Positions 19,800-28,561 of a DNA stretch of 47,265 nucleotides are shown here, piece after piece. Origin of the DNA: an uncultured Candidatus Poseidoniales archaeon (lineage in GTDB: Archaea > Thermoplasmatota > Poseidoniia > Poseidoniales > Poseidoniaceae); the NCBI GenBank assembly GCA_902520595.1, contig CABYOM010000006.1:1-47265 (forward strand). Direction: 5' to 3'. Within the stretch, counting starts at the first letter, position 1. Each line of letters starts with the position of its first letter. The translations under genes and the position numbers were made by a program. The notes under the pieces were generated by a model. It ran no database searches. It was not told where the DNA came from and saw only the letters and a program-made list of their open reading frames with translations.

Positions 19800-22628
19800 T
19801 CAAGCCTCAACTTCTGTTAGAGGAGTTGATTCAGTAGCCGCCTTTGCCTTCTTCGCTTCAACCTGGCGAGCAAGGAACGATACGACATCCAGAATCTCAA
19901 TGTCTTCGTAGCGCTCATCGCCTTCAAATTTGAGACACTCAAAGTGCGATACACACTTTGGACATGATGTTAGCATCGTATCTGCTCCAGTCGACCGAAT
20001 CTCTTCCATGCGGGACACACGCAGAGAGCGTGCATTCTCGTTACATGACATCATACTCGAGACACCACAACACATTGCGTCTTCGCCATGGTGTTCCATT
20101 TCAACAATCTCGACACCGTCAACGCCAGCAATCAGTTGTCTTGGTTCTTCATAGATACCCATTTGGCGTCCAAGTCGACATGGGTCGTGGTAGGTGACGG
20201 TTGTTTCTTCTTCGGCTTTGAGGTTCATGTCAAAACCATTTTCGATGAGGAATTCGGTTGTATGCATCACTTTGACGCCTTCAAGTTCATAGTCACGGGC
20301 AAAAGTTCGGAAACATTCAGCGCAAGAAGATACGAGAGTATCAATACCCGATTGCTCGATTTTCTTCTGATTGTAAGCCTTGAGTTTGTCAAAGACTTCA
20401 TCCAAGCCTTGCCACTTTTGGTCGTGGCCACAGCACTTCAAGAAGTCACGTCCAAGATAGGATACGTCCATTTCCATTTCATCAAAGAGTGTGAATGCAG
20501 ATGTCGTGGCGTCACCAAGATTCATTTCACCTTCATTGACATGAGAGAAGACCATTTCCTGATCAAGGTAATCAACACAGCCAGGGTAATATCCAATACT
20601 CGAGGAGAGTGGGTAGTCTTCGATGGAGATGAAGTCACTGTTTGCAGCTTCTTCTGCTTCTGCAGCAAGAACGGCTTGCAAGACAGTGTGTGCAATTTCC
20701 GCTTGGGGTCCTCCGACAATCAACGAACGTCGAATGTCAATGTATGAATCGTAGTCTACAAGTTGCGGACAAGCGTTTGTACAGGCGGTGCATGTTAGAC
20801 ACGAATAAAGAGGAACGCCGTCATCTTCATTGTTCCAAGAGTTGTAAATGATGTTGAGTTTATCTCCACCGTTAAACAATCGAACTGGACAAGCATCGTC
20901 ACAAAGGTCACAGCCGTAACACTTGTTCATTTCAAACTCATATCCTCGTCCCATTGAGCGTAACAGAATAAACACCATTGCTCCAAAGGTCAGACAAGGT
21001 ATGAACATTGAATAGGTGAGTTTTGCATCCAATGCCTTTGGATTTGTGTGGTAGGTTGGATTCTCAATTGCGGCGAATTGACTTCCACCTAGGGCCATGT
21101 CTTCTGCGCTGGAAAGGTTCACGGTTGTTCCAGCAAGGGTTGCAGGTGCATCGGCGTTCCAAACCAAGAGTGGTTGGAATGAGGCGATACCGAAAGAGGT
21201 TTCAGTTTGAATACTGTTGTTGAGTGCAAGTGCACCGCTTACAGTGACAGAGTAAGTGTAATCATAGTCACCAACAGGTAACTCAATTGTTGCACCAGCA
21301 CAATTATCGAAAGAGGAAACAACAGAACCTTTGCTGTTGGTAACCGTCAGTGTTGAAGAAATCATACTCGCTGTTGCGATGTCGTTAATCTTGCGCTCAG
21401 AGGAACGGTATTCACAACTCAGGTCGGTAGTGAGTGTCTCAACGGTTTCATGGTGGCCATCAGGGAAGAGCGAGATGTCTTCAGTAACAGTAAATGAACC
21501 AGATGTTTCCCATCCTTCTCCACCGTTGAAGGTCGTTGTGCCTGCTGCAGCATTGATTCCATTTTCGGCATCTTGATGTCCATTGGCGTCATTGAAATCG
21601 GTGATGATATATCGAGCTGGTTGGTAAATCACCCAATCGAGCCACGCAGTTGTGGGCACTGTTTCAGATTCAGACCAACCCCGATCGTCGGTGAATTCAT
21701 TGGTAGCATGAACGTGCACATCGGTTGGTTGCGTACGCATTGCTTCTAATTCGGGATAGTAATCGTGAGTCAAACCTTTGATAGTGAGCAATCCGCCTTG
21801 GTCCCAAAATCCATCATCATACGTATCCCAAGTTGCCACAGTTCCAGCAGTTGCAATCAGAAGCGTTCCAACAAGGATTTGCTTTGCATGACTCGGTTTG
21901 AATCCTGCACCCCAGGCTTTCACCATGAGTCCGCGAGCTAAGAAATAGATACATATCCAAGCTAGAACGCCTGTCATCACCCACGGGATCGAGTTGAAGG
22001 CATCAGCCACCCAAGGTTCTCTCGTTCCGCACAACAGGTCACCATGGCTATCCAACTTACAATAATCTGAACGATTTTTCGCATAGAGTTCAAGGAAAAT
22101 ATTGATCGAAAATACGGAAATGAACCAAATGTGAGCCAGATAAACGGCACCTGCAGTTGCGAACCAAGGATCTTCAACAGGTCGCTTTTCACGGCCGCCA
22201 AGGAATGGAGGCAGTGCGAGGATACTCACGGGGATACCAGTGAGTGCTGCGCCCCACCATGCAGCGTTCCAAGGGAACACAGGTTGGCCAACGATTTCAC
22301 CAATGAAACCGGTTGGCACTGTGAATTGAGGGAGATATTCACCCCAACGCAGGTATCCGTATGAAAACAACACATACCAATCAGGGAAAACGAACCCTGC
22401 CTGAGCATATGGGTCAGCAGCACTGTGGAGTGGAGGTGGAATGAGCCAAGCGTAAAACAGCAGAACTGCAGCCATGAAGGCGAGCAGAATAGTATCTCTC
22501 AAAACTTCATGCGGCCAGAATCCATGCCCTGTACGCGTACGCTTTCGTTTACCTGCAACCTCTTGTAACTGTTCTTTCTCTTCCATGTAGGAAGTAGCAA
22601 CACGCCCGAAATTCTCGATTAGTCCCAT
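19800..22628 (-). CDS. fusion: cytochrome b C-terminal/subunit IV-like TM region, extracytoplasmic insertion, two 4Fe-4S motifs, two CCG (HdrD/GlpC-like) domains
   Basis: N-term TMs; TM FIPCLTFGAMVFILLRSMGRGYEFEM; CYGCDLCDDACP and CLTCTACTNACP; CCG set 1 (YYPGCVDY...FLKCCGHDQ...CAEC) and set 2 (YHDPCRLGRQ...MCCGVSSMMSC...CPKC). Start trimmed to MGLIENFG at 22628. Confidence 0.88.
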   Translation of the reverse strand: MGLIENFGRVATSYMEEKEQLQEVAGKRKRTRTGHGFWPHEVLRDTILLAFMAAVLLFYAWLIPPPLHSAADPYAQAGFVFPDWYVLFSYGYLRWGEYLPQFTVPTGFIGEIVGQPVFPWNAAWWGAALTGIPVSILALPPFLGGREKRPVEDPWFATAGAVYLAHIWFISVFSINIFLELYAKNRSDYCKLDSHGDLLCGTREPWVADAFNSIPWVMTGVLAWICIYFLARGLMVKAWGAGFKPSHAKQILVGTLLIATAGTVATWDTYDDGFWDQGGLLTIKGLTHDYYPELEAMRTQPTDVHVHATNEFTDDRGWSESETVPTTAWLDWVIYQPARYIITDFNDANGHQDAENGINAAAGTTTFNGGEGWETSGSFTVTEDISLFPDGHHETVETLTTDLSCEYRSSERKINDIATASMISSTLTVTNSKGSVVSSFDNCAGATIELPVGDYDYTYSVTVSGALALNNSIQTETSFGIASFQPLLVWNADAPATLAGTTVNLSSAEDMALGGSQFAAIENPTYHTNPKALDAKLTYSMFIPCLTFGAMVFILLRSMGRGYEFEMNKCYGCDLCDDACPVRLFNGGDKLNIIYNSWNNEDDGVPLYSCLTCTACTNACPQLVDYDSYIDIRRSLIVGGPQAEIAHTVLQAVLAAEAEEAANSDFISIEDYPLSSSIGYYPGCVDYLDQEMVFSHVNEGEMNLGDATTSAFTLFDEMEMDVSYLGRDFLKCCGHDQKWQGLDEVFDKLKAYNQKKIEQSGIDTLVSSCAECFRTFARDYELEGVKVMHTTEFLIENGFDMNLKAEEETTVTYHDPCRLGRQMGIYEEPRQLIAGVDGVEIVEMEHHGEDAMCCGVSSMMSCNENARSLRVSRMEEIRSTGADTMLTSCPKCVSHFECLKFEGDERYEDIEILDVVSFLARQVEAKKAKAATESTPLTEVEA

Positions 22629-22644
22629 GTTATACCCTCCAATA

Positions 22645-23514
22645 TCAATGCGGTTCAGCAATGCCTTGCACCCAGACAATAAATAAGTGGATAATGATCA
22701 GTGTCGTCACGATAACCGGAAGGATGAACACGTGAATGAAATACATTCGAGTGACTGTTCGAGCGGTAAGTGATGAGCCGCTAAAGAGGAGGGTTGCGAT
22801 ATATTTGCCAACCAAGGGGCTTGAGTTCGCAAGATTGATGCCAATAACGGCAGCCCCATAGGCAAGAGAATCCCAAGGCAAGAGATATCCTGAATACCCG
22901 AAAACGATGGTGAGTGCCATCAAAGCTACTCCAATCAACCAGTTTAATTCTCGAGGGTTGCGGTATGCGCCGGTGAAGTAGACGCGACACATGTGCAGGA
23001 ATACACTTGCGACCATGAAGTGCGTACACCAGTGATGGACAGCACGAATAATGTAGCCGAATGGGAGTTCAGTCATGATGAATTGCATACTTGCGTAAGC
23101 AGGCGAAGGGTCTCCTTCTCCTCCAGGAACGTAGTATATGCCAAGGACTGTTCCTGTAATGACTAAGATAATGAAGGAAAGGAATGAGATTCCGCCGAGG
23201 CAATACAAAGGATACCAATACCAAATGATTCGTAGTTTATACTTCTCTGCGTGAGAAAGAGGCATCTGACGGTGCATGTTGTAATATGCGCCTTTCGACA
23301 TGTTCCAGTAGTCTTGCAGACGGAAACGGGTGTCTAACCATGAGAATACCCACAGGAACAATCGTTCAGCAAAACCCATCTTTCCAGTTGATTCAACTGC
23401 TCGAAGAATTTCACGGCGTGGGGTGTCGCTGCTCTCTTGGCGCAGAGTGAGTGCAACAAGTACAACCACAAAGGCGATGAAGAACCAAAGAATCCAAAAC
23501 ATTGTTGTCATCAT
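22645..23514 (-). CDS. cytochrome b/b6 N-terminal subunit
   Basis: LGIYYVPGGEGDPSPAYASMQFIMTELPFGYIIRAVHHWCTHFMVASVFLHMCRVYFTGAYRNPRELNWLIG... and RMYFIHVFILPVIVTTLIIIHLF (paired heme-ligand His). Confidence 0.93.
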   Translation of the reverse strand: MMTTMFWILWFFIAFVVVLVALTLRQESSDTPRREILRAVESTGKMGFAERLFLWVFSWLDTRFRLQDYWNMSKGAYYNMHRQMPLSHAEKYKLRIIWYWYPLYCLGGISFLSFIILVITGTVLGIYYVPGGEGDPSPAYASMQFIMTELPFGYIIRAVHHWCTHFMVASVFLHMCRVYFTGAYRNPRELNWLIGVALMALTIVFGYSGYLLPWDSLAYGAAVIGINLANSSPLVGKYIATLLFSGSSLTARTVTRMYFIHVFILPVIVTTLIIIHLFIVWVQGIAEPH

Positions 23515-23521
23515 AATCACC

Positions 23522-24367
23522 TCAGTCGCAATACGTATACCAGTCAAGATAGTCCGTTATGCCCTCAATAACATCTCCATTCAATACAATCGGGATAATA
23601 GGGAGTCCGACTGGTGCGGGTCCACCAGCCTTTCGGATGCCAGCATAGTTAAATGTGGCCCCATTTGAACGGTTTCGGTTTGTGTTCATCTCAAGCACTG
23701 TTGGGTCAAATCGTGACGAATGGCAGATACAGAACAGTTTCGTGCCGCCATCATCACCGCCCCCGGGCGTCCATGAATCGTCAGTGAATGAGTTTGAAAC
23801 AAGTTGCCAACCAGGGATGCAGCACAAATGGGTGCAGCGGCCAAAAATCATGACCAAGTTATCCGATGGCAGCAGTCGAGGGTCGGTATCACTCAAATCT
23901 TCAAAGTGTCCGATCGTTTTACCGGTTTCATCAACACCTTCTGTGTATTGGAACCGGGCCTTACCGTTTGAAAGCGGAGTCGATGCATATTTTGAATGGT
24001 TGACGTAGGTGACAACAACAGGAACGCCGTTCCATATTCCTGCAGCACCTGAGGTTTCGGTGTTTGATTTTGCAGCTTCATCAACGAAATCTTGGCGAGT
24101 CATCACCTGTTCATGCTTTGCTCCATACCATGCGGAGTCTTCTCGTCCCTTCGCCCAGAACTTGACACCAAGTTCTCCCTCGGTGGAACCGCCTGGTGGC
24201 AGTAGAATGGCTGCAAAACCAAGCACGCCGAGTGATGCGGCTAGTACACCAGTAGCGGTATTGAACCCGTAGCGCAAGAATTGCCGACGATTGACAGTCG
24301 CTGATGTCGATGCATCATTGGAGCCTCCGGAAGAAGGAGCCGGTTTGAGGTCATATTCACGTGCCAT
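23522..24367 (-). CDS. Rieske [2Fe-2S] protein with Tat-like N-terminus
   Basis: NRRQFLRYGFNTATGVLAASLGVLGFAAILLPP; Rieske boxes CTHLCCIPGW and CICHSSRFDP. Confidence 0.93.
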   Translation of the reverse strand: MAREYDLKPAPSSGGSNDASTSATVNRRQFLRYGFNTATGVLAASLGVLGFAAILLPPGGSTEGELGVKFWAKGREDSAWYGAKHEQVMTRQDFVDEAAKSNTETSGAAGIWNGVPVVVTYVNHSKYASTPLSNGKARFQYTEGVDETGKTIGHFEDLSDTDPRLLPSDNLVMIFGRCTHLCCIPGWQLVSNSFTDDSWTPGGGDDGGTKLFCICHSSRFDPTVLEMNTNRNRSNGATFNYAGIRKAGGPAPVGLPIIPIVLNGDVIEGITDYLDWYTYCD

Positions 24368-24373
24368 GTCCTA

Positions 24374-24820
24374 TCACCACTTGTACTCCTTCCAGTCCTT
24401 CTGGTGCTCAGGTACGAATTTATTCATTCCATGCTTAACAATGATTGTATCTGGTAGGACGAACTTGAGATAAGCCATTCCCATGAGGCAAAGTGTCACG
24501 AGCATCATTGCAAGGTGGTAAGCAAGTTGTTGCTGATCCCAGCCTTTTGCAAGGCCGTAAATCATTGAGAATACCCAGAAACACGACCAGAATAAGCCCC
24601 AAGAAAAGAATATGATGATGAGATTTGAAGCGCCGGATGGTGCCAATGAGGCGCTAACAATCGTTCCAGATTCTGCGATGTTGAATACACCATGGTCGAT
24701 GGCAGATTGCATCTGGTCTTCGGTGAGCGAAGCATCTTCCAATGCTTCTCGGGCATCTTCAACACTGACTTTGCCGCTGGCAACTTTCCGAAGGAGTGTG
24801 GTTATTGTGTCATCCATCAT
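24374..24820 (-). CDS. membrane protein of the bc-like cluster, unknown function
   Basis: Helical N-terminus, two TM segments (IIIFFSWGLFWSCFWVFSMIYGL; LAYHLAMMLVTLCLMGMAYLKFVL); tightly spaced with flanking genes. Confidence 0.75.
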   Translation of the reverse strand: MMDDTITTLLRKVASGKVSVEDAREALEDASLTEDQMQSAIDHGVFNIAESGTIVSASLAPSGASNLIIIFFSWGLFWSCFWVFSMIYGLAKGWDQQQLAYHLAMMLVTLCLMGMAYLKFVLPDTIIVKHGMNKFVPEHQKDWKEYKW

Positions 24821-25644
24821 TGATCACCTCGTCGCATGAGTTTGTAACGCAGCCGCAACTGATTTGTTCGACCAGTGTAGGATGTTGAGAAACTGTAACG
24901 CAGCATGAGTCCAGCAAAAATGATCACGAGAATCACAGCGCCGAATCCAAGAAGTCCAAGCCAATGCGCTCGCAACTTTGCACCCATGTGATGTAAATCA
25001 ACTCCATGGTGGTCAGGTTCAGGAGGACTGACATTTCCATCACCTGCAAACAGAGTTCGTGTTCCAAGCGCGCTGGTTGAGTCGCTGCCTTCTTGCATTG
25101 AGAACAGTAATTGATTCCATTTGTCTTCTTCTCCGCCGCCGTTATTCAACTGATCGCCGTTTACTGAATTACCTGTAATCCAGAAGTCAACGCTGCCTGT
25201 TCCTGCCTCGGGGGCTTGCCAAGAGAGCGTCCACATCCGATCAGCCTTACTGGCAGATGCCTCGGTGTGAGTAAGCGTTGTGACGTCCTCGTCCCAGTTT
25301 TGCAAACCGTCACCGGAAAGAGCGCCAGCACTGATGCGCATGGCAAATCCTGCGGTATAGGTTCCAGTAGCAGCGGGTCCGCCGATGATTTGAAGCGTCA
25401 TTTCATAGGTCTCGCCAGCAATCCATCCGTAGGGGACATCGTCGAGAATAATCTGGACAGAATTATCAGCCGCGCCATTGTGGCAAAGACAGCCTCCTTT
25501 AGCTACGTCGTCTATGGTTTCTCCGGCGTTGTCTTGGGCTCCTCCAACGCCGCTGTGAAGCGAGGAAACAAGGCCGGGTACAAGCAGCAAAACCGCAAGA
25601 ACGAGGATTACTCCCGAACGTGTAGAAAATGTGCTTACGCGCAT
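24817..25644 (-). CDS. secreted/membrane-anchored choice-of-anchor V / cytochrome-like protein with CxCH motif
   Basis: Signal peptide, GGCLCHNG, beta-rich domain (YEMTLQIIGGPAATGTYTAGFAMRISAG...RMWTLSWQAPEAGTGSVDFWITGNSVNGD), C-terminal TM. Overlaps the next gene by 4 bp. Confidence 0.7.
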   Translation of the reverse strand: MRVSTFSTRSGVILVLAVLLLVPGLVSSLHSGVGGAQDNAGETIDDVAKGGCLCHNGAADNSVQIILDDVPYGWIAGETYEMTLQIIGGPAATGTYTAGFAMRISAGALSGDGLQNWDEDVTTLTHTEASASKADRMWTLSWQAPEAGTGSVDFWITGNSVNGDQLNNGGGEEDKWNQLLFSMQEGSDSTSALGTRTLFAGDGNVSPPEPDHHGVDLHHMGAKLRAHWLGLLGFGAVILVIIFAGLMLRYSFSTSYTGRTNQLRLRYKLMRRGDQ

Positions 25645-25863
25645 TGCATCACCCAATTGTTTGAACCCACTCGCAAGTGCCCCTTAAACATTACCAGTGT
25701 GAACCATCAATAACACCTTCGCAGTGCCCCGTTTTTTTAGGCGAAAAAAGTTCGTAAAAACCGTTGGTAATCCACTCATTTTCCTCTCCAAAACTGCGTA
25801 ATTCCGATGCTGGAGATGGGAGGCTTCTTGAAGGTCCACCCTGAGCGCGACAACGAGACCACG

Positions 25864-26157
25864 ATGGCTGCCCACTTTGACAACACCTATGAGTTGACTT
25901 CTGAACAACTGGAGCAACTGGATCAGGCGGAAGAGATGATGCTTCGAAACGATCTTGGAGCTGCTGAAAAATTGCTGCTTTCTATGATCGGAGACGAACC
26001 CGATTGCATCCCCATTCTTTCCAATCTCGGTCATCTTTACGGCCGTCACCTTTCTGAATTTGAAACAGCAATCGAATATTACGATAAGGTGCTTGCATTG
26101 GAGCCAGACAATGCTTGGGCTAGAGACGCACGTCGCCGATATTTGCGATATGTCTGA
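25864..26157 (+). CDS. TPR-like small protein
   Basis: LDQAEEMMLRNDLGAAEKLLLSMIGDEPDCIPILSNLGHLYGRHLSEFETAIEYYDKVLALEPDNAWARDA; upstream in-frame ATG at 25807 also possible. Confidence 0.8.
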   Translation: MAAHFDNTYELTSEQLEQLDQAEEMMLRNDLGAAEKLLLSMIGDEPDCIPILSNLGHLYGRHLSEFETAIEYYDKVLALEPDNAWARDARRRYLRYV

Positions 26158-26206
26158 CAATACTCAACACTGCAAAGTTCATTGAGGTTCGGCTGGATGG
26201 CCCTCT

Positions 26207-27124
26207 ATGGAAGCGTCTCACATCCTCATTGCTGGAGTGGGTGGCGTTGGTTGTTCTTGGGCAAAGGGGGCGCATGCTCGATGCGAAGATTTTGCAGACA
26301 TCTGTTTGGTAGATGCTGATGATTCGAGTTTTGAAAAGAATGCCTCAGCTCATTTGTTACGGTTGGGGCACGCACTTGATTCAATGGGTTGTGCAGCGCT
26401 CCCTCCGTTAGCAGAACAACGAATGCGGGGTTTGTCTGCACTTGCAAGAACCGTCCTTGAACCCGTAGAGTTGGTTCTTTTGCTTGTTGGCCTTGGTGGT
26501 GGCACTGGAACAGGTGCGGCGCATGAATTTGCCCGTCAAGCACGACAATCTGGTGCAATTGTTGTCGCTGTTGCTGCTCTGCCTTTCGACGTTCAAGAAA
26601 CCCGTGCAACCATCGCCGAAGAGGGCTTAATGCGACTCGAGAAAAATGCTCATGTAACTGTCCGGCTTTCGCTTGAACGACTCGCTCGTCAGGCAAGAGA
26701 GCGTGGAACTGCATGGCAAATGGGAGCCGAATGGGTCGAGGATCTCATCGAGGGTCTGGTTCGTACATTGATGAGAATGGGACTTATTAACTTGGATTTG
26801 ATGGATTTACGAGCAATTGTTGAAAAAGATGGAGAAGCGACACTGCTTGTCGGTATTGGGAAACCGGATGACCCTGAAGGGATTCTTGAATCTGCCATGA
26901 TGGCGCCACTCGCTGAATTGGACGTCGGTGGTGCTCGAGGATGTTTAATTCAGGTTGAAGGCGGTGTTGGGATGACTATAGGGCAACTTGATGAAGTTGC
27001 CAACATGTTTACAGAAGCATTAGATCCGAATGCGCAAGTAATTCTTGGTGCTCGTGTAAGCGAAGATCTCGAAGATACAATTCGAGTCGTTACACTTCTT
27101 TCAGGAATTCATTCAGAATCTTAG
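26207..27124 (+). CDS. divergent FtsZ/tubulin-superfamily GTPase
   Basis: HILIAGVGGVGCSWAKGA, tubulin signature GLGGGTGTGAAHEFA, T7-like GLINLDLMDLRAIVEKDGEATLLVGIG, C-terminal domain ending IRVVTLLSGI. Confidence 0.85.
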   Translation: MEASHILIAGVGGVGCSWAKGAHARCEDFADICLVDADDSSFEKNASAHLLRLGHALDSMGCAALPPLAEQRMRGLSALARTVLEPVELVLLLVGLGGGTGTGAAHEFARQARQSGAIVVAVAALPFDVQETRATIAEEGLMRLEKNAHVTVRLSLERLARQARERGTAWQMGAEWVEDLIEGLVRTLMRMGLINLDLMDLRAIVEKDGEATLLVGIGKPDDPEGILESAMMAPLAELDVGGARGCLIQVEGGVGMTIGQLDEVANMFTEALDPNAQVILGARVSEDLEDTIRVVTLLSGIHSES

Positions 27125-28491
27125 TCCTTAATTTCGATAACATCATCCCACTCGACATCTTCGCTAATTGTGGGGCCAACATTTCCGTCCCATTCGACTT
27201 CAATAGATTGGTCGGAAACGTCTTCCAGTTCTTCCAAATCCACCGACTCTTTACTTGAATCTTCAGATTCAGCGGGGCTCTGAGAGGATTGTGATGTTCG
27301 AATTGAAGATACAACAAGGTCATGTTGGTCAAGAATTTGCGCCAAAACGCTTCTTTGCATCCAAGTTATGGTGAGTAGAGCAATGATATGTCCGGATACC
27401 ATAACGGTTGTAATGTCATTGAAAGCCGTTGCCAGCATTGCAACACTACCTGCATATGCGTAACCGAATGAAAGCCCCCAAGGGAGCGCATTTTCAGTTG
27501 AGAGCAGTTTGAATTTATCTCCGACTGACTGAGATGTAATTGACCAAATGGCCATAAATACAGTGAACATCATCAACAACGCTTCTTCAATGAACACTTC
27601 AATCGGACCGGGAGACATAACCAGTTGCCGCCATACCGTGAGAAGGTGCCACGTGGCGAATATGTGAGCGAAGAGAGTCCATCTGGAAGAAAACTGCTTC
27701 AGTGCTTTGTCACGAAGTGCCATTTGGCGGTATTTCCAGGTCCATGCAACAGTTAAGCCATAGACGCCGATGGCTGTAAAGAAGAATCCAAGATTTGAGA
27801 CAATTGCATTTACAACATCAAATTGCTGTTCGTAAATCGATTGAAAAGCCAGTATCCCTAAAACTGAAAGAGAGAAAACGATGAAACTTTGAGTAAGAAT
27901 CATTATTTTGATATTTCCGGAAGTGGTTTCCTTCTCCGGCAAATTCTTTGCTGCTTTCGATGAAGCCCAAGAGCCGAAAGAACGTCCTTGTGCAACTGCC
28001 CACAGTACAAACAGCGAGCCCAAACTCAGGGGTATGGCAGCCGGCAAGTCAAAGGCAGAATCCCCTGGGAAAAGCATCAAAATAAGTATCCCAAGTATGC
28101 CGGCAATCGTTAACGGGAACAAGCAAATTTTGAAACTCGAAAAGGGTCGCATGATTGGACTCGATTTTTCTTCATCCCCTGTGTGAGATAACGTGATCCA
28201 TGCTTTCACTTTCTCATTACTCGAAAAAATGGCAGTCACTGCATATCCACTGGACAGAGAGATGAATCCTAATGCAGCCACATCCCCTCCACTCGATGTA
28301 TTTGCGATGATGTAAAGTAACGTGGAGGCGATGGATATAAGCGCAAGGTGGGGAAGAGTTTTGGGGGAAAGTAATGTACCCATGAGGCGGAACAATGAAG
28401 TCTCATTTGCCGCCAAGTTTGTGAGGGCGTCGTTTACTTCTTCGGAAGGCGTTAACGGCGCTTCTGCATCCTCCATGCCCAAGCCTCTCAT
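27121..28491 (-). CDS. multi-TM membrane protein with acidic C-terminal tail
   Basis: Many hydrophobic segments; C-term EDSSKESVDLEELEDVSDQSIEVEWDGNVGPTISEDVEWDDVIEIKD. Confidence 0.75.
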   Translation of the reverse strand: MRGLGMEDAEAPLTPSEEVNDALTNLAANETSLFRLMGTLLSPKTLPHLALISIASTLLYIIANTSSGGDVAALGFISLSSGYAVTAIFSSNEKVKAWITLSHTGDEEKSSPIMRPFSSFKICLFPLTIAGILGILILMLFPGDSAFDLPAAIPLSLGSLFVLWAVAQGRSFGSWASSKAAKNLPEKETTSGNIKIMILTQSFIVFSLSVLGILAFQSIYEQQFDVVNAIVSNLGFFFTAIGVYGLTVAWTWKYRQMALRDKALKQFSSRWTLFAHIFATWHLLTVWRQLVMSPGPIEVFIEEALLMMFTVFMAIWSITSQSVGDKFKLLSTENALPWGLSFGYAYAGSVAMLATAFNDITTVMVSGHIIALLTITWMQRSVLAQILDQHDLVVSSIRTSQSSQSPAESEDSSKESVDLEELEDVSDQSIEVEWDGNVGPTISEDVEWDDVIEIKD

Positions 28492-28561
28492 TCCTCTATT
28501 TTCATTCTATGCACGAATTTGACGGTCAAAGGTATTGAAGGAGGAGTTCATGGATTGCATG

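Noticed and set aside
20088-20747. 219-aa plus-strand ORF opposite the CCG domains
   Set aside because: Antisense to conserved CCG/FeS coding sequence; no recognisable domain.
23700-23850. Unusual Rieske boxes (CTHLCC, CICHSS)
   Set aside because: The G-to-C and G-to-S variants are, as far as I recall, known in haloarchaeal and actinobacterial Rieske proteins, so not novel alone.
25684-26160. 158-aa minus-strand ORF opposite the TPR gene
   Set aside because: Overlaps the TPR CDS on the opposite strand and its promoter region; no domain.
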